The notes beneath the pieces are model-generated. The model was not told the DNA's origin. It made no database searches and saw only the letters and a program-made list of their open reading frames with translations. A DNA stretch of 64,000 bases from Hyphomicrobiales bacterium (lineage in GTDB: Bacteria; Pseudomonadota; Alphaproteobacteria; Rhizobiales; JAJFHB01). Position numbers and translations under genes: made by a program. The stretch covers positions 1 to 64,000 of the forward strand of contig JAJFHE010000043.1 in assembly GCA_021775755.1 (NCBI GenBank). The letters are read 5' to 3'. This document shows, piece after piece, positions 27,601 through 35,580 of this stretch (its first letter is position 1; each line of letters starts with the position of its first letter).

Positions 27601-30600
27601 TGACGTTCCACGCCAAGACCGTCGCCGCCGATGGCGAATGGCGCCAGTTCGCGGCGGCACGTCTCGTGCGTCAGGAACGCACCGCCGACAGTGTGTGGAT
27701 GCCGGTGTTCGACCGCGCAGATCCCTTGCGCCGGTTTGCCCGCGATGAAGCCTATCGCCGTCTCGCCAAAATGGGGCTGGAGTACAAGGATGCATTCCAG
27801 ACGATCGAGAGCGTATGCATCTATGAGGGCGGTGTCGAAGGCACTCTGACCATGGGCCCGAAGGCGAGCGAGATCAAAGGTCTGCGCTCCATGCCCGCCC
27901 TGTTCGACGGCGGATTGCAGCTTCTCGCGCTGGTGTTTGAAAATCAGACCGAAGCGCCGCTGCCGGTTCAGGTATCTTTCGTCAGCATGTTTACTGACCA
28001 GCTTCCCGAGACCGTTAATGTCGTTGGCGAGCTGCAGTGGAACCTCTCCGGTGTTCCCGGTGCGCGTCTTTTGTTCCTCGACGACGAGGGTCGCCCGCTT
28101 ATGGAGCTGTCGGGCATTCAGTCTCGTCCCATCCGTTTGCCGCAGGCAAGTGCGACGGGAGCGAAGCTATCAAGCTTTGCGTTCCGCTGGCGCGAGCATG
28201 ATGAATTGATCGGCGATGTGGAGGATCTGGATGGTGTTCTGGAAGCCACCGCCGGACAGGCGCAGGCTGGCAATGGCGGCAACGGATCGCACGCGCAGAA
28301 CGGCAATGGTTCTTCGAACGGGAATGGCGCCAAAGAGGCGGCTGACGACGCTTCGGAAGAGGCCGACGAATCGCCCGGAATTGCGATTGCCTATGCCGGT
28401 GCCGGTGGTGCGTTGGTACGTGCTATTCAGGAAAAAGCCCCGACCTCAACGCCGTCGCGCCGCTACAAGGCCGTTGTTGCGTCCGCGGGCGAGGGTGTTT
28501 CCGTCACAAACGGCGAAGCGGATGGCGAGGCAGTTGAAGATGCCGCCGCTGTAAAGGATGCAGCGGCTGACGAACCGCAAGAGTTTGTCGTCTGGTGCGC
28601 CGATGACAAGTCTGGCATAGAGCCGTCACCCGAAGAAGCCTGGCGGTTGGCGGAGTTTGCGCGAAACCTGCCCAATGACGAAAACACCCGTCTCGTTGTG
28701 TGCACGAGAAACGCCTGGCGTGTGGCCGGTGACGATCACAGTGCTCCAGGCCATGCGGCGCTGTGGGGCGTGGCGCGCTCGCTGCGCAACGAACTTGGCC
28801 TTGTCGACGTGCTGTGCGTCGATTTCGATGAAGACCCGGAGAGTTTTGCAGACTTCTGGTCGGTTCTGGAACTGCTTCCCGCAAACGCGGAAGTGGCGAT
28901 CCGTCAGGGCAAGACGCATTTCTGGGAGCTCGACGACAGCGAGGAAGCCCACGACCGCAATTGTGAAGTCCCCGTGCCGGTGGCACCGGAGGACCGGTTC
29001 GGCTGGGATCTCGAAACCGACAGCAAGCGCGGGATCGACGGTCTGAGCTTCCGCATGAGCGAGCGGCGCAAACCCAAGGCGGACGAAATCGAGATCTGCG
29101 TCGATGCGGTGTCGATCAACTTCAAGGACATCCTGAAGGTCTATGGCCGCCTGACCGACCAGACCATGTCGGGAACGTTCTCCGGCGGCTCGATCGGTCT
29201 GGAGGCGGTTGGCACGGTGGTCCGCGCCGGCGCGTCGACGGATTACGAGCCGGGCGAGCAGGTTATTTTCATGGCGCGGGAAGGCTGTTTCCGCAAGTTT
29301 GTCAACCTCAGCCCCGGTAACGAGATTGTGCTGCGATGGGGCGACCTGCCGTTTACCTCGGCGGAAAAAGCATCCATTCCGATCGTGTTTTTCACGGCGC
29401 ATTACGGCCTGCTGGAAGTGGGGCGTCTGGCAAAGGGCGAAACCGTCCTTCTGCATTCCGCCGCCGGCGGTGTCGGCCATGCGGCGATCCAGGTTGCCCG
29501 TACGCGCGGTGCGGAAATTGTTGCAACGGCGGGAACGCCGGAAAAAAGGGATTATCTGCGCTCGCTCGGCGTCCAGAACGTCTTCGACTCGCGTTCGCTC
29601 GATTTTGAGCAGCAGGTACTCAAGGCGACATCGGGCCGTGGCGTTGATGTGATTTTGAACTTCCTGCCGGATGCGCAGCTGCACGCCAACCTGCGGATAC
29701 TGAGGCCGTTCGGTCGGCTGGTCGAGATAGGCAAACTCGACATCGGCATGAACCGAGGTCTGCCGCTTGCGGAGTTTGAACGCAATCTCACGTTTGCTTC
29801 CGTTGACTTCGACCACATGTCGAGCAGTAGCCCGGAGCTTTGCCTGAAAATTGCAGAAGAGATCCGCGAACGCTTTGCCAATGGCGACTACCGGCCAAGC
29901 CAGGTCACAACATGGCCGGCATCCGATATCCGCGACTGCTTCCGCGAACTCGCCGACGGCCGCCACATCGGCAAACATGTCGTCGACTTCACAGAAGCGC
30001 CCGACGACGTCCTGCCGATGAGCACGCGCAGCCCGGCGCCGCGCTCCGATGCCTCTTATGTGGTAACCGGCGGCTTCGGCGGATTTGGTCTGAAGACTGC
30101 CGAATGGCTTGTGCGAAACGGTGCGGGATGCGTCGTTCTGGTTGGCCGTACGCCGCGCGTGTCGGAAGAACTGGCCGCGTTGCGCGAGCTTGCGGCCGAG
30201 CGTTCCGCGCATGTCGCCGAGGTTGCCTGCGATGTCGGCCGTCTCAGCGAGGTTCGCCGGCTTCTGACGCGCGATGTCGAGGAATTGCCCGCCGTGCGCG
30301 GCATCTTCCACGCGGCGGCGGTTCTGGCCGACGCGCTTTTGCCCGATCAGTCGCTAGAGACTTTTGAAACCGCGTTCCACGCCAAGGCCATCGGTGCCTA
30401 CAATCTGCACCGTGCGTCGCGGGAGTTTGCGGTCAATCTCGACTACTTCGTCCTTTACTCCTCGATAAGTGGTGTTATCGGCAATGTCGGCCAGTCCAAC
30501 TATGCCGCGGCTAACACCTATCTTGATGCGCTCGCCGAGCACCGCCGCGAGAAGGCGCTGCCTGCAGTGAGTATCGCCTGGGGCGCGATCGGCGATGCGG

Positions 30601-31265
30601 GCATGCTCGAGCGCGACGAGGCGGTGGCCCGTGTTCTCGAGGCACGCGGCATCAAGCCGGTCGAGGCGGACCGCGCGCTCGATGCAGCAGCACCGGTTAT
30701 CGCCGGCGGCACGGTGAACACGTGCCTGTTTGAGATCGACTGGGAAACCTTTGGCCGCCTGATCAAGGTCGAAAAGGGCGAGCCGCTCTGGCCGGTCGTT
30801 GCCCGGGCCATGGGCACCGGCACCGGCAGCGATCTTGCCGACCGGGTTGCCGGCATGTCGCAGTCCGACGCGATCTCGGCCATTCAGGAATTCATCGTCG
30901 CGGAACTTGCCCGGGTAACCGGCCGCGATGTGGATAACATCATTCCGGAACGGTCCCTGCACATGCAGGGTCTTGACTCTTTGATGGTAGTGGAGTTGCA
31001 AATAGCGCTTGAACAGTCCACTGGCGTGGATATGAATCTGACGATCAATGATATGCAGCTAAGTATCATTGGCCTGTCGGAAACCATTTATGAGCGCATT
31101 GCAGCCAGCCAGCCGGGCCTCATCGAAGCGGCGGAAGCCATTGAACATGTTGCCAGCCCGGATGATCTTGATGTCGAGTCGCTCACTGACGAACAGGTCG
31201 AAATGATTCTTGACGAGTTGTTGCCTGCAGCAGAGAGCGGCCATGACGAAACCCTCATCCAGTAA
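24636..31265 (+). CDS. Highly reducing type I polyketide synthase, KS-AT-DH-ER-KR-ACP
   Basis: 2,209 residues, one module. KS (1-430): C179 in DTACSSSL, H314 in EAHGTGT, H353 in NIGHQEGG. AT (about 540-860): S631 in GHSVGE and AYHSH at the selectivity position, as in malonyl-using reducing synthases. DH (about 900-1170): H929 in HVIGGNAIFP and D1091 in FDGGLQ. An Asn/Gly-rich linker (1208-1232), a structural pseudo-KR, ER (about 1460-1780; HSAAGGVGH from 1607), KR (about 1800-2030; S1943, Y1956) and ACP (S2115 in GLDSL). No thioesterase or methyltransferase domain; an acidic tail ends the chain. All sites look intact, so it can make fully reduced chains, probably iteratively. Its 3' end overlaps the alpha-oxoamine synthase gene, which is the likely release enzyme. 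Confidence 0.95.
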   Translation: MKRRDLAIVGIGCRYPGDADTPKEFYELLRSGRDAFREIPEERWNLDRFTDTDPTTPARSTVREAALIDERRLFEMDSEFFGLTPREAEALDPQQRLLLETSWEAFEDAGIKPVTPGGRNIGVYVGAFTLDNSLILNDPMNAGLVSAASAAAATSVMMSNRLSFFYNFHGPSLTMDTACSSSLVALHYACRDLWDGKTDGALVAGVNAQLHPTIFNVMSKGGFLSPNARCRTFDADADGYARGEGAGVIVLKPLDKALEDDDRVYAVIKGAGVNQDGRTMGISAPNGEAQRALIDSVFKEFKLSRDDVVLVEAHGTGTAIGDPTEVSALTRALGQRSDDAERFVGSVKGNIGHQEGGAGIAGVIKAALCLYNEEALPQCNLNTLNPDLSLEDGHLRIPSQPEPLPDAKGQALACVNSFGYGGTNAHAVLGSAHGLKVQHHDEQTRTPLNMVVLSARSDTALRQIAAQTADVIENAPERYVDVIDGLQRSRSHLERRLAFAASTPAEALEKLRAFSSEDEEAAEGPGVEQGMAAEDSSDVVFVYTGMGPQWWRMGRELYESEPVFKSAIEEADALFAKHSGWSILEEMLKDEEASSMTSNKIAQPANFVMQHALTQLLASWGVKPQLIVGHSVGEIAAAAASGALTLDDAAKVAYHRSRVQQMRAGQGRMLATGLDHKTAKSIVKLYSGTVSLAAINAPNSMALSGDFDALTEIAGELEDQGTFHRFIVGEVAYHSHQMDGLRDELTVALDDIEPRKPLVRMFSSVTGREIKRKVHDAGYWWRNVRQPVEFSSVVEALAKEGYRNFIEIGPHPVLGAAIREIFSEASSTSVTTVPSLLREKPEHDGLMRSIAQLWCNGSRIEWSDVEKRWHNLVPLYPWQRARHWRESRASQIYRTGKNEHPLLGIRLAEPLPTWEVLFPSQILSFFADHVIGGNAIFPAAGYVETFLAVCGAMSPDKPYFLSDVRFEAMLPIPENDTLKVRTTVADDRMTFHAKTVAADGEWRQFAAARLVRQERTADSVWMPVFDRADPLRRFARDEAYRRLAKMGLEYKDAFQTIESVCIYEGGVEGTLTMGPKASEIKGLRSMPALFDGGLQLLALVFENQTEAPLPVQVSFVSMFTDQLPETVNVVGELQWNLSGVPGARLLFLDDEGRPLMELSGIQSRPIRLPQASATGAKLSSFAFRWREHDELIGDVEDLDGVLEATAGQAQAGNGGNGSHAQNGNGSSNGNGAKEAADDASEEADESPGIAIAYAGAGGALVRAIQEKAPTSTPSRRYKAVVASAGEGVSVTNGEADGEAVEDAAAVKDAAADEPQEFVVWCADDKSGIEPSPEEAWRLAEFARNLPNDENTRLVVCTRNAWRVAGDDHSAPGHAALWGVARSLRNELGLVDVLCVDFDEDPESFADFWSVLELLPANAEVAIRQGKTHFWELDDSEEAHDRNCEVPVPVAPEDRFGWDLETDSKRGIDGLSFRMSERRKPKADEIEICVDAVSINFKDILKVYGRLTDQTMSGTFSGGSIGLEAVGTVVRAGASTDYEPGEQVIFMAREGCFRKFVNLSPGNEIVLRWGDLPFTSAEKASIPIVFFTAHYGLLEVGRLAKGETVLLHSAAGGVGHAAIQVARTRGAEIVATAGTPEKRDYLRSLGVQNVFDSRSLDFEQQVLKATSGRGVDVILNFLPDAQLHANLRILRPFGRLVEIGKLDIGMNRGLPLAEFERNLTFASVDFDHMSSSSPELCLKIAEEIRERFANGDYRPSQVTTWPASDIRDCFRELADGRHIGKHVVDFTEAPDDVLPMSTRSPAPRSDASYVVTGGFGGFGLKTAEWLVRNGAGCVVLVGRTPRVSEELAALRELAAERSAHVAEVACDVGRLSEVRRLLTRDVEELPAVRGIFHAAAVLADALLPDQSLETFETAFHAKAIGAYNLHRASREFAVNLDYFVLYSSISGVIGNVGQSNYAAANTYLDALAEHRREKALPAVSIAWGAIGDAGMLERDEAVARVLEARGIKPVEADRALDAAAPVIAGGTVNTCLFEIDWETFGRLIKVEKGEPLWPVVARAMGTGTGSDLADRVAGMSQSDAISAIQEFIVAELARVTGRDVDNIIPERSLHMQGLDSLMVVELQIALEQSTGVDMNLTINDMQLSIIGLSETIYERIAASQPGLIEAAEAIEHVASPDDLDVESLTDEQVEMILDELLPAAESGHDETLIQ

Positions 31266-32604
31266 AGATCTCTCGCCCGCGGACAAGCGGCGCCTGCTGA
31301 CCGAAATTCTCCAGAAGCGAGCGAAGCAGGCGGACAAATACACCTCGCTTCGTACCAAGTCGTCAGGCAAGAAAATCGGACAGACCAAGGCCGGAGGCAT
31401 TCCCTCCGTCGGCCTTGACGAAGGCATGGCCATTCTGGTCGAGCAGGCCAAGTGGCACGTGTCGATTGGTGAAGAGAATCCGTTTTTCAGAGTATTCGAC
31501 GGCCCGATGCGGGCGGAGATGCAAAGCGACGGGCGGCCGGTCGTTAATTTTTCAAGCTACGACTATGTCGGGCTGTCGTGCGATCCGCGGGTGCAGGAAG
31601 CATCGTGCGAAGCGATCCGGGCGCTGGGCACTTCGGTGGCCGCAAGCCGCATCGCGTCCGGCGAACGCCCACTCCATGCCGAGCTTGAGCGGGGGCTTGC
31701 GTCTTTCTTCGGAACCGAGGACGCGCTGGCGATGGTCAGCGGATTTGGAACAAACGAGAGCGTTCTCGGTCACATTGCCGGCCCCGGCGATCTCATTTTG
31801 TACGACATGTACATGCATCGCAGCGCCATCGAGGGCGCGCGCCTGTCGGGAGCGCAGCGTATGCCGTTTGCGCATAACGATCTGGACGCTTTGAAGGAAC
31901 TGCTCACTACCGACCGCAAGAAGTACAAGAACTGTTTCATCCTTGTCGAGGCGCTCTACTCGATGGACGGCGACACGCCCGATCTTCCCCGGCTTATGGA
32001 ACTGAAAGAAGAGTTTGAAGCCTTTCTGTTCCTTGATGAGGCGCATTCGATAGGGGTTCTCGGCAAGACCGGCCGCGGCCTTGCCGAACAATACGGCATC
32101 GACCGTTCCGACATCGACATCACCATGGGGACGCTCTCGAAGTCTTTCGCCAGCTGTGGCGGCTATATCGCGGCGAGTACGGCGCTTGTCCGGTACCTGC
32201 GGTACTCCACGCCGGGGTTCGTGTTCAGCGTCGGGCTGTCGCCCGCGAACGCTGCATCCGCTCTCAAAGCGCTGCAAATCATGCGCGAGGAACCCGAACG
32301 TGCGCGGAAATGCCAGCGGAACGGGCGGCGCTTTTACGAAGGCCTGAAGGCGCTAGGCCTCGATACCGGCCACAGCGAAGGCTATGCGGTTACGCCGCTC
32401 ATCGTCGGCAGCTCGGAAAATGCCGTTCGGGTGTCGAACCGGCTCTTCGAACAGGGCGTCAACGCCCAGGCGATCTATTTCCCGGCGGTGCCGGAATCGC
32501 TCGCCCGGCTGCGCTTCTTCATCACCCAATCGCACACCGAAAAGCAACTGGATGACGCGGTTGCGCTTATTGCAAAGGTGCACAAAGAGGTGTGCGGCGG
32601 ATAG
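31243..32604 (+). CDS. Alpha-oxoamine synthase (serine palmitoyltransferase/AONS-like)
   Basis: 453 residues from ATG 31243, overlapping the PKS gene by 23 bp with AGAGAG upstream. PLP enzyme of the SPT/KBL/AONS family: H192 (YMHRSA) stacks on the cofactor, D265 and H268 in DEAHSIG, and the Schiff-base lysine K300 in GTLSKSFASCGGY. It joins an acyl thioester with an amino acid and releases CO2 to give a 3-keto amine. A ~60-residue N-terminal extension begins LSPADKRRLLTEILQ, resembling a docking helix, which could receive the chain from the PKS carrier protein. With no thioesterase in the PKS this enzyme is the probable off-loader, like Fum8 in fumonisin synthesis. Amino-acid substrate is unknown; serine is suggested by the ketosphinganine reductase-like gene. 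Confidence 0.9.
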   Translation: MTKPSSSKDLSPADKRRLLTEILQKRAKQADKYTSLRTKSSGKKIGQTKAGGIPSVGLDEGMAILVEQAKWHVSIGEENPFFRVFDGPMRAEMQSDGRPVVNFSSYDYVGLSCDPRVQEASCEAIRALGTSVAASRIASGERPLHAELERGLASFFGTEDALAMVSGFGTNESVLGHIAGPGDLILYDMYMHRSAIEGARLSGAQRMPFAHNDLDALKELLTTDRKKYKNCFILVEALYSMDGDTPDLPRLMELKEEFEAFLFLDEAHSIGVLGKTGRGLAEQYGIDRSDIDITMGTLSKSFASCGGYIAASTALVRYLRYSTPGFVFSVGLSPANAASALKALQIMREEPERARKCQRNGRRFYEGLKALGLDTGHSEGYAVTPLIVGSSENAVRVSNRLFEQGVNAQAIYFPAVPESLARLRFFITQSHTEKQLDDAVALIAKVHKEVCGG

Positions 32605-32662
32605 GTGCACGCTCACCAGAGGTGTTGCGCGGCGGGTGAGTGATCATCACGTTGTTACCATT

Positions 32663-33838
32663 ATGAAAATTGTCCAGGTTTGCCCGTATGACTTCCACCG
32701 CCCCGGAGGAGTGCAGATACACATGCGCTCGCTGGCGGAGGAGTTCACGCGCCGCGGACACGAAGTCAAGATTGTCGCTCCAGGTCCGGTGGTTCAGCCG
32801 GAAACCGAAGAGCGCTACGAGATCATTCCTCTGGGCAGATACAAGCAGATCGGGTTCAGTGCCACACGGTTTGAGATCACGCTTGCGCGCCGCGGTGCCG
32901 TGCGCGAGGTGGCGCAGCGGCTGCGCGACTGGGGTGCTGATATCGTCCATTTCCACACCATGTGGACGCCGCTCATGCCACTTCAGCTTTTTTCATGCTG
33001 GCAGGGCGCGACCGTCTCGACTTTTCACGATATGCCGCCCGATACGCTGACGGGTAATAGCTTGAGGACGCTCTTCAAGGGGATGAGCTGGATGCTGCTC
33101 TCCAGGCTCGATGGGGCGATCACGGTTTCAAGGGCTCCGGCCGGGCATTTGCGTCCGGGCCGCCATGGTGTGGTGCCGGAGATCATTCCGCCGACCATCG
33201 ATCTGGCGCCCTTTCAATTGCGGCAAAGCGATAAGGGAAAACCGCCCGGCGATGAGGTCCGGCTTTTGTTCGTGGGGCGGCTCGAAGTACGCAAAGGCCT
33301 GCCCTACCTTCTCGACGCCTGGCGTCTGGTCGACGCGGCGCGGCGGCGCGACAGTTCGCTGCCGAAGCTTCACCTGACCATTGCGGGCTATGGCAAGCTT
33401 TCACATGAGGTGCACCGCATGATCGATGAGGTCGAGCCTGGAACCGTTGAGCTGGTCGATGCGATGACGCGGGACGCCGTATCGCAAAGGCTGCGAGATG
33501 CGGATATCTTTCTTGCCACCTCGCCCTGGGGGGAGAGTTTCGGCCTCGTACTGGTTGAGGCGATGACGAGCGGAGCGCCGGTTCTGGCGGCCGACAATGA
33601 CGGCTACTCCAGTGTCATGACGGGGAGGGGAACTGAGTGTTTGTTCGAGGCCGGTAATGCGAAGTCCATGGCGGCGGCGATCCTTGACCTCGCCGCAGAC
33701 CCTGAAAAACGCGCGCGGCTGCGTGCGTGGGGGCTTGAGCATGCCCGTCAGTTTGATGTGCGCGAGGTTGCACCGCGCATTGAAGCCGTTTACGCCCGCG
33801 CCATAGAGCGGCATAAGGTGGGCGGCAAAGCGCGTTAG
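32663..33838 (+). CDS. GT4 glycosyltransferase, PimA-like
   Basis: 391 residues from ATG 32663. The N-terminus VCPYDFHRPGGVQIH matches the acceptor-side loop of phosphatidylinositol mannosyltransferase PimA and relatives; the C-terminal domain has LLFVGRLEVRKG and the donor-binding motif ESFGLVLVE (E291 and E299). No membrane segment but basic surface stretches, as expected of a peripheral membrane enzyme. GT4 enzymes of this kind use GDP-mannose or UDP-sugars; manC at 16727 favours GDP-mannose. It would add a sugar to the inositol head group, which is inference. Upstream start codons in the longer frame lie inside the synthase gene and are rejected. Confidence 0.82.
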   Translation: MKIVQVCPYDFHRPGGVQIHMRSLAEEFTRRGHEVKIVAPGPVVQPETEERYEIIPLGRYKQIGFSATRFEITLARRGAVREVAQRLRDWGADIVHFHTMWTPLMPLQLFSCWQGATVSTFHDMPPDTLTGNSLRTLFKGMSWMLLSRLDGAITVSRAPAGHLRPGRHGVVPEIIPPTIDLAPFQLRQSDKGKPPGDEVRLLFVGRLEVRKGLPYLLDAWRLVDAARRRDSSLPKLHLTIAGYGKLSHEVHRMIDEVEPGTVELVDAMTRDAVSQRLRDADIFLATSPWGESFGLVLVEAMTSGAPVLAADNDGYSSVMTGRGTECLFEAGNAKSMAAAILDLAADPEKRARLRAWGLEHARQFDVREVAPRIEAVYARAIERHKVGGKAR

Positions 33839-33900
33839 CCCTGTTCTGCCCTGGCTGTTTCAATGGCTGTCGACATACGCCAATATTAATTCTGTCTTGC

Positions 33901-35580
33901 GTGAACGTAACCGGACACGGACCCGTGGCATCTGAAAAAAACCTCATTATCTCGGCCGATTTCGGCACCGGCAGCGTCAAGGTCGCGCTGCTCGGGACTG
34001 ACGGTGAGATCGCTGGCCGGGCGAGCGGGACATACGAAACACTGCATCCGGTTCGCGATGGTGCCGAACAGCGCCCGCAGGACTGGTGGGGTGCGTTCGC
34101 GGAAACGGTGAAGCGTGCCGCCTCCGGTGTGGCTGATTATGAGAAGCGGGTTGCGGGCATTGTCTTCTGTGCGCAGATGTGCGGCCTGGTGTGCACCGAT
34201 GCGGCCGGCGAGCCCTTGCGTCCCTGTCTGATCTGGCGCGACAAGCGCGCCGCTGGTTTGACGCGGCGCTATGTCGGCGGGTTCCCGACCGTGCTGGGCT
34301 ACAACGCATTCAAGGGCTTGCGATGGCTTTATCTCGGCAATGGCGCGCCGGCGGTCAGCGGCACCGAAGCGCCGGGAAAGATCTTGTGGCTGCGTGAGAA
34401 TGAGCCGGACGTGTGGGCGCGAACGGAGCACATTCTCGATATGCGCGACTGGCTCGTCATGCGCGCCACAGGTGAGCGCATCACGACGGCCGATTGTGCC
34501 AGCCTGACCTGGATGTTCGATTCCAGGAAGCATCGATGCGACTGGTCGCCGGCCCTCATGCGCAGCCTTGGCGTGACACGCGAGCAGTTGCCGCGCGTTA
34601 CCGACGCGGGCGATGTGGCAGGCACACTGACGGAGCGTGCGGCGGGCGAACTGGGGCTGCCTATGGAGACCCCCGTTTTTGCCGGCAGTGGTGACGTGTT
34701 TGCCGCAGCACTCGGTGCGGGAGCGCACGAGAACGGCGAACTTCACATCTATCTTGGAACGAGCAGCTGGATCGGCGGATTTTTCAACTGGCGGCGACTC
34801 AATCCGTTCCTGCGCTATGCCACGATCACCGGGCCGGTGGAGCGGCGCCCGCTGCTCATTGCGACGCAGGAATCGGCCGGCGCCTGCATCGAATGGATTT
34901 CCGATCTTGTGCAGCAGTCCTCCGACGACGCGGCGCTCTCAATTCCGCAACTGATCGATGAAGCACTGGCGACAGATGTTGAGTCGCCGCTGTTTCTGCC
35001 GTGGCTTGCCGGTGAACGCACGCCGGTGGATGACAACCGCCTGCGCGGGGCGTTCCTCGGCCTCACACTTGACGATGATCGAAGCCGGCTGGTGCGCGGC
35101 GTTCTGGAAGGTATTGCGCTCAATACACGTTGGACATTTTCATGGGTGAACCGCGAGCCCGGCGTCAGACGCGATCGACCGGTGCGACTTGCCGGCGGTC
35201 TCGCCGCCCATCACGGCTTCTGCCAGATGCTGAGCGATTGTCTGGGCAGGGAGATTTCCGTCGGAGACGATCCGGGGTTTGCGGGTGTGCGCGGTGCGGC
35301 ACGGGTCGCGGCGGCCGGTCTTGGGTGGATTGAGACGCCGTGGGAGAGTGACGGAAACGGCACAAGCAAGAGCCAGACCGTGTTTGCGCCGAACGCTGAA
35401 CGTCATGCCTATTTCAATGAACGCATGTCGGACTTCCGATATGCCTACCGCCGTACTGCGCCGCTGTTCCGCCGGCAGGCGGCGCGTCACAATCAGGTGC
35501 TGGATCGACGCCCGGCGGTTGAGCCGAATAGTTTGGAGGACGGCGGGAATGCTCGACGGACTGTACAGCCATCTGATTGA
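33901..35580 (+). CDS. FGGY-family carbohydrate kinase
   Basis: 559 residues, annotated from GTG 33901; a GTG at 33924 is an alternative that begins nearer the fold. FGGY layout: SADFGTGSVKVALLG phosphate loop, the WRDKRA segment, YLGTSSW in the second domain, AGERTPVDDNRLRGAF and AGGLAAHHGFCQ near the C-terminus. Closest in feel to xylulokinase-like proteins, although the last ~60 residues (RYAYRRTAPLFRRQ onward) are a basic extension. Phosphorylates a sugar or polyol with ATP; the substrate cannot be read from the sequence. Lies in the PKS operon and overlaps the next gene by 32 bp, so it probably serves the lipid head group or its precursor. Confidence 0.8.
   Translation: MNVTGHGPVASEKNLIISADFGTGSVKVALLGTDGEIAGRASGTYETLHPVRDGAEQRPQDWWGAFAETVKRAASGVADYEKRVAGIVFCAQMCGLVCTDAAGEPLRPCLIWRDKRAAGLTRRYVGGFPTVLGYNAFKGLRWLYLGNGAPAVSGTEAPGKILWLRENEPDVWARTEHILDMRDWLVMRATGERITTADCASLTWMFDSRKHRCDWSPALMRSLGVTREQLPRVTDAGDVAGTLTERAAGELGLPMETPVFAGSGDVFAAALGAGAHENGELHIYLGTSSWIGGFFNWRRLNPFLRYATITGPVERRPLLIATQESAGACIEWISDLVQQSSDDAALSIPQLIDEALATDVESPLFLPWLAGERTPVDDNRLRGAFLGLTLDDDRSRLVRGVLEGIALNTRWTFSWVNREPGVRRDRPVRLAGGLAAHHGFCQMLSDCLGREISVGDDPGFAGVRGAARVAAAGLGWIETPWESDGNGTSKSQTVFAPNAERHAYFNERMSDFRYAYRRTAPLFRRQAARHNQVLDRRPAVEPNSLEDGGNARRTVQPSD

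Noticed and set aside
28626-30311. 561-codon minus-strand open frame inside the PKS gene
   Set aside because: Falls wholly in the pseudo-KR, ER and KR domains, which have intact motifs on the plus strand.
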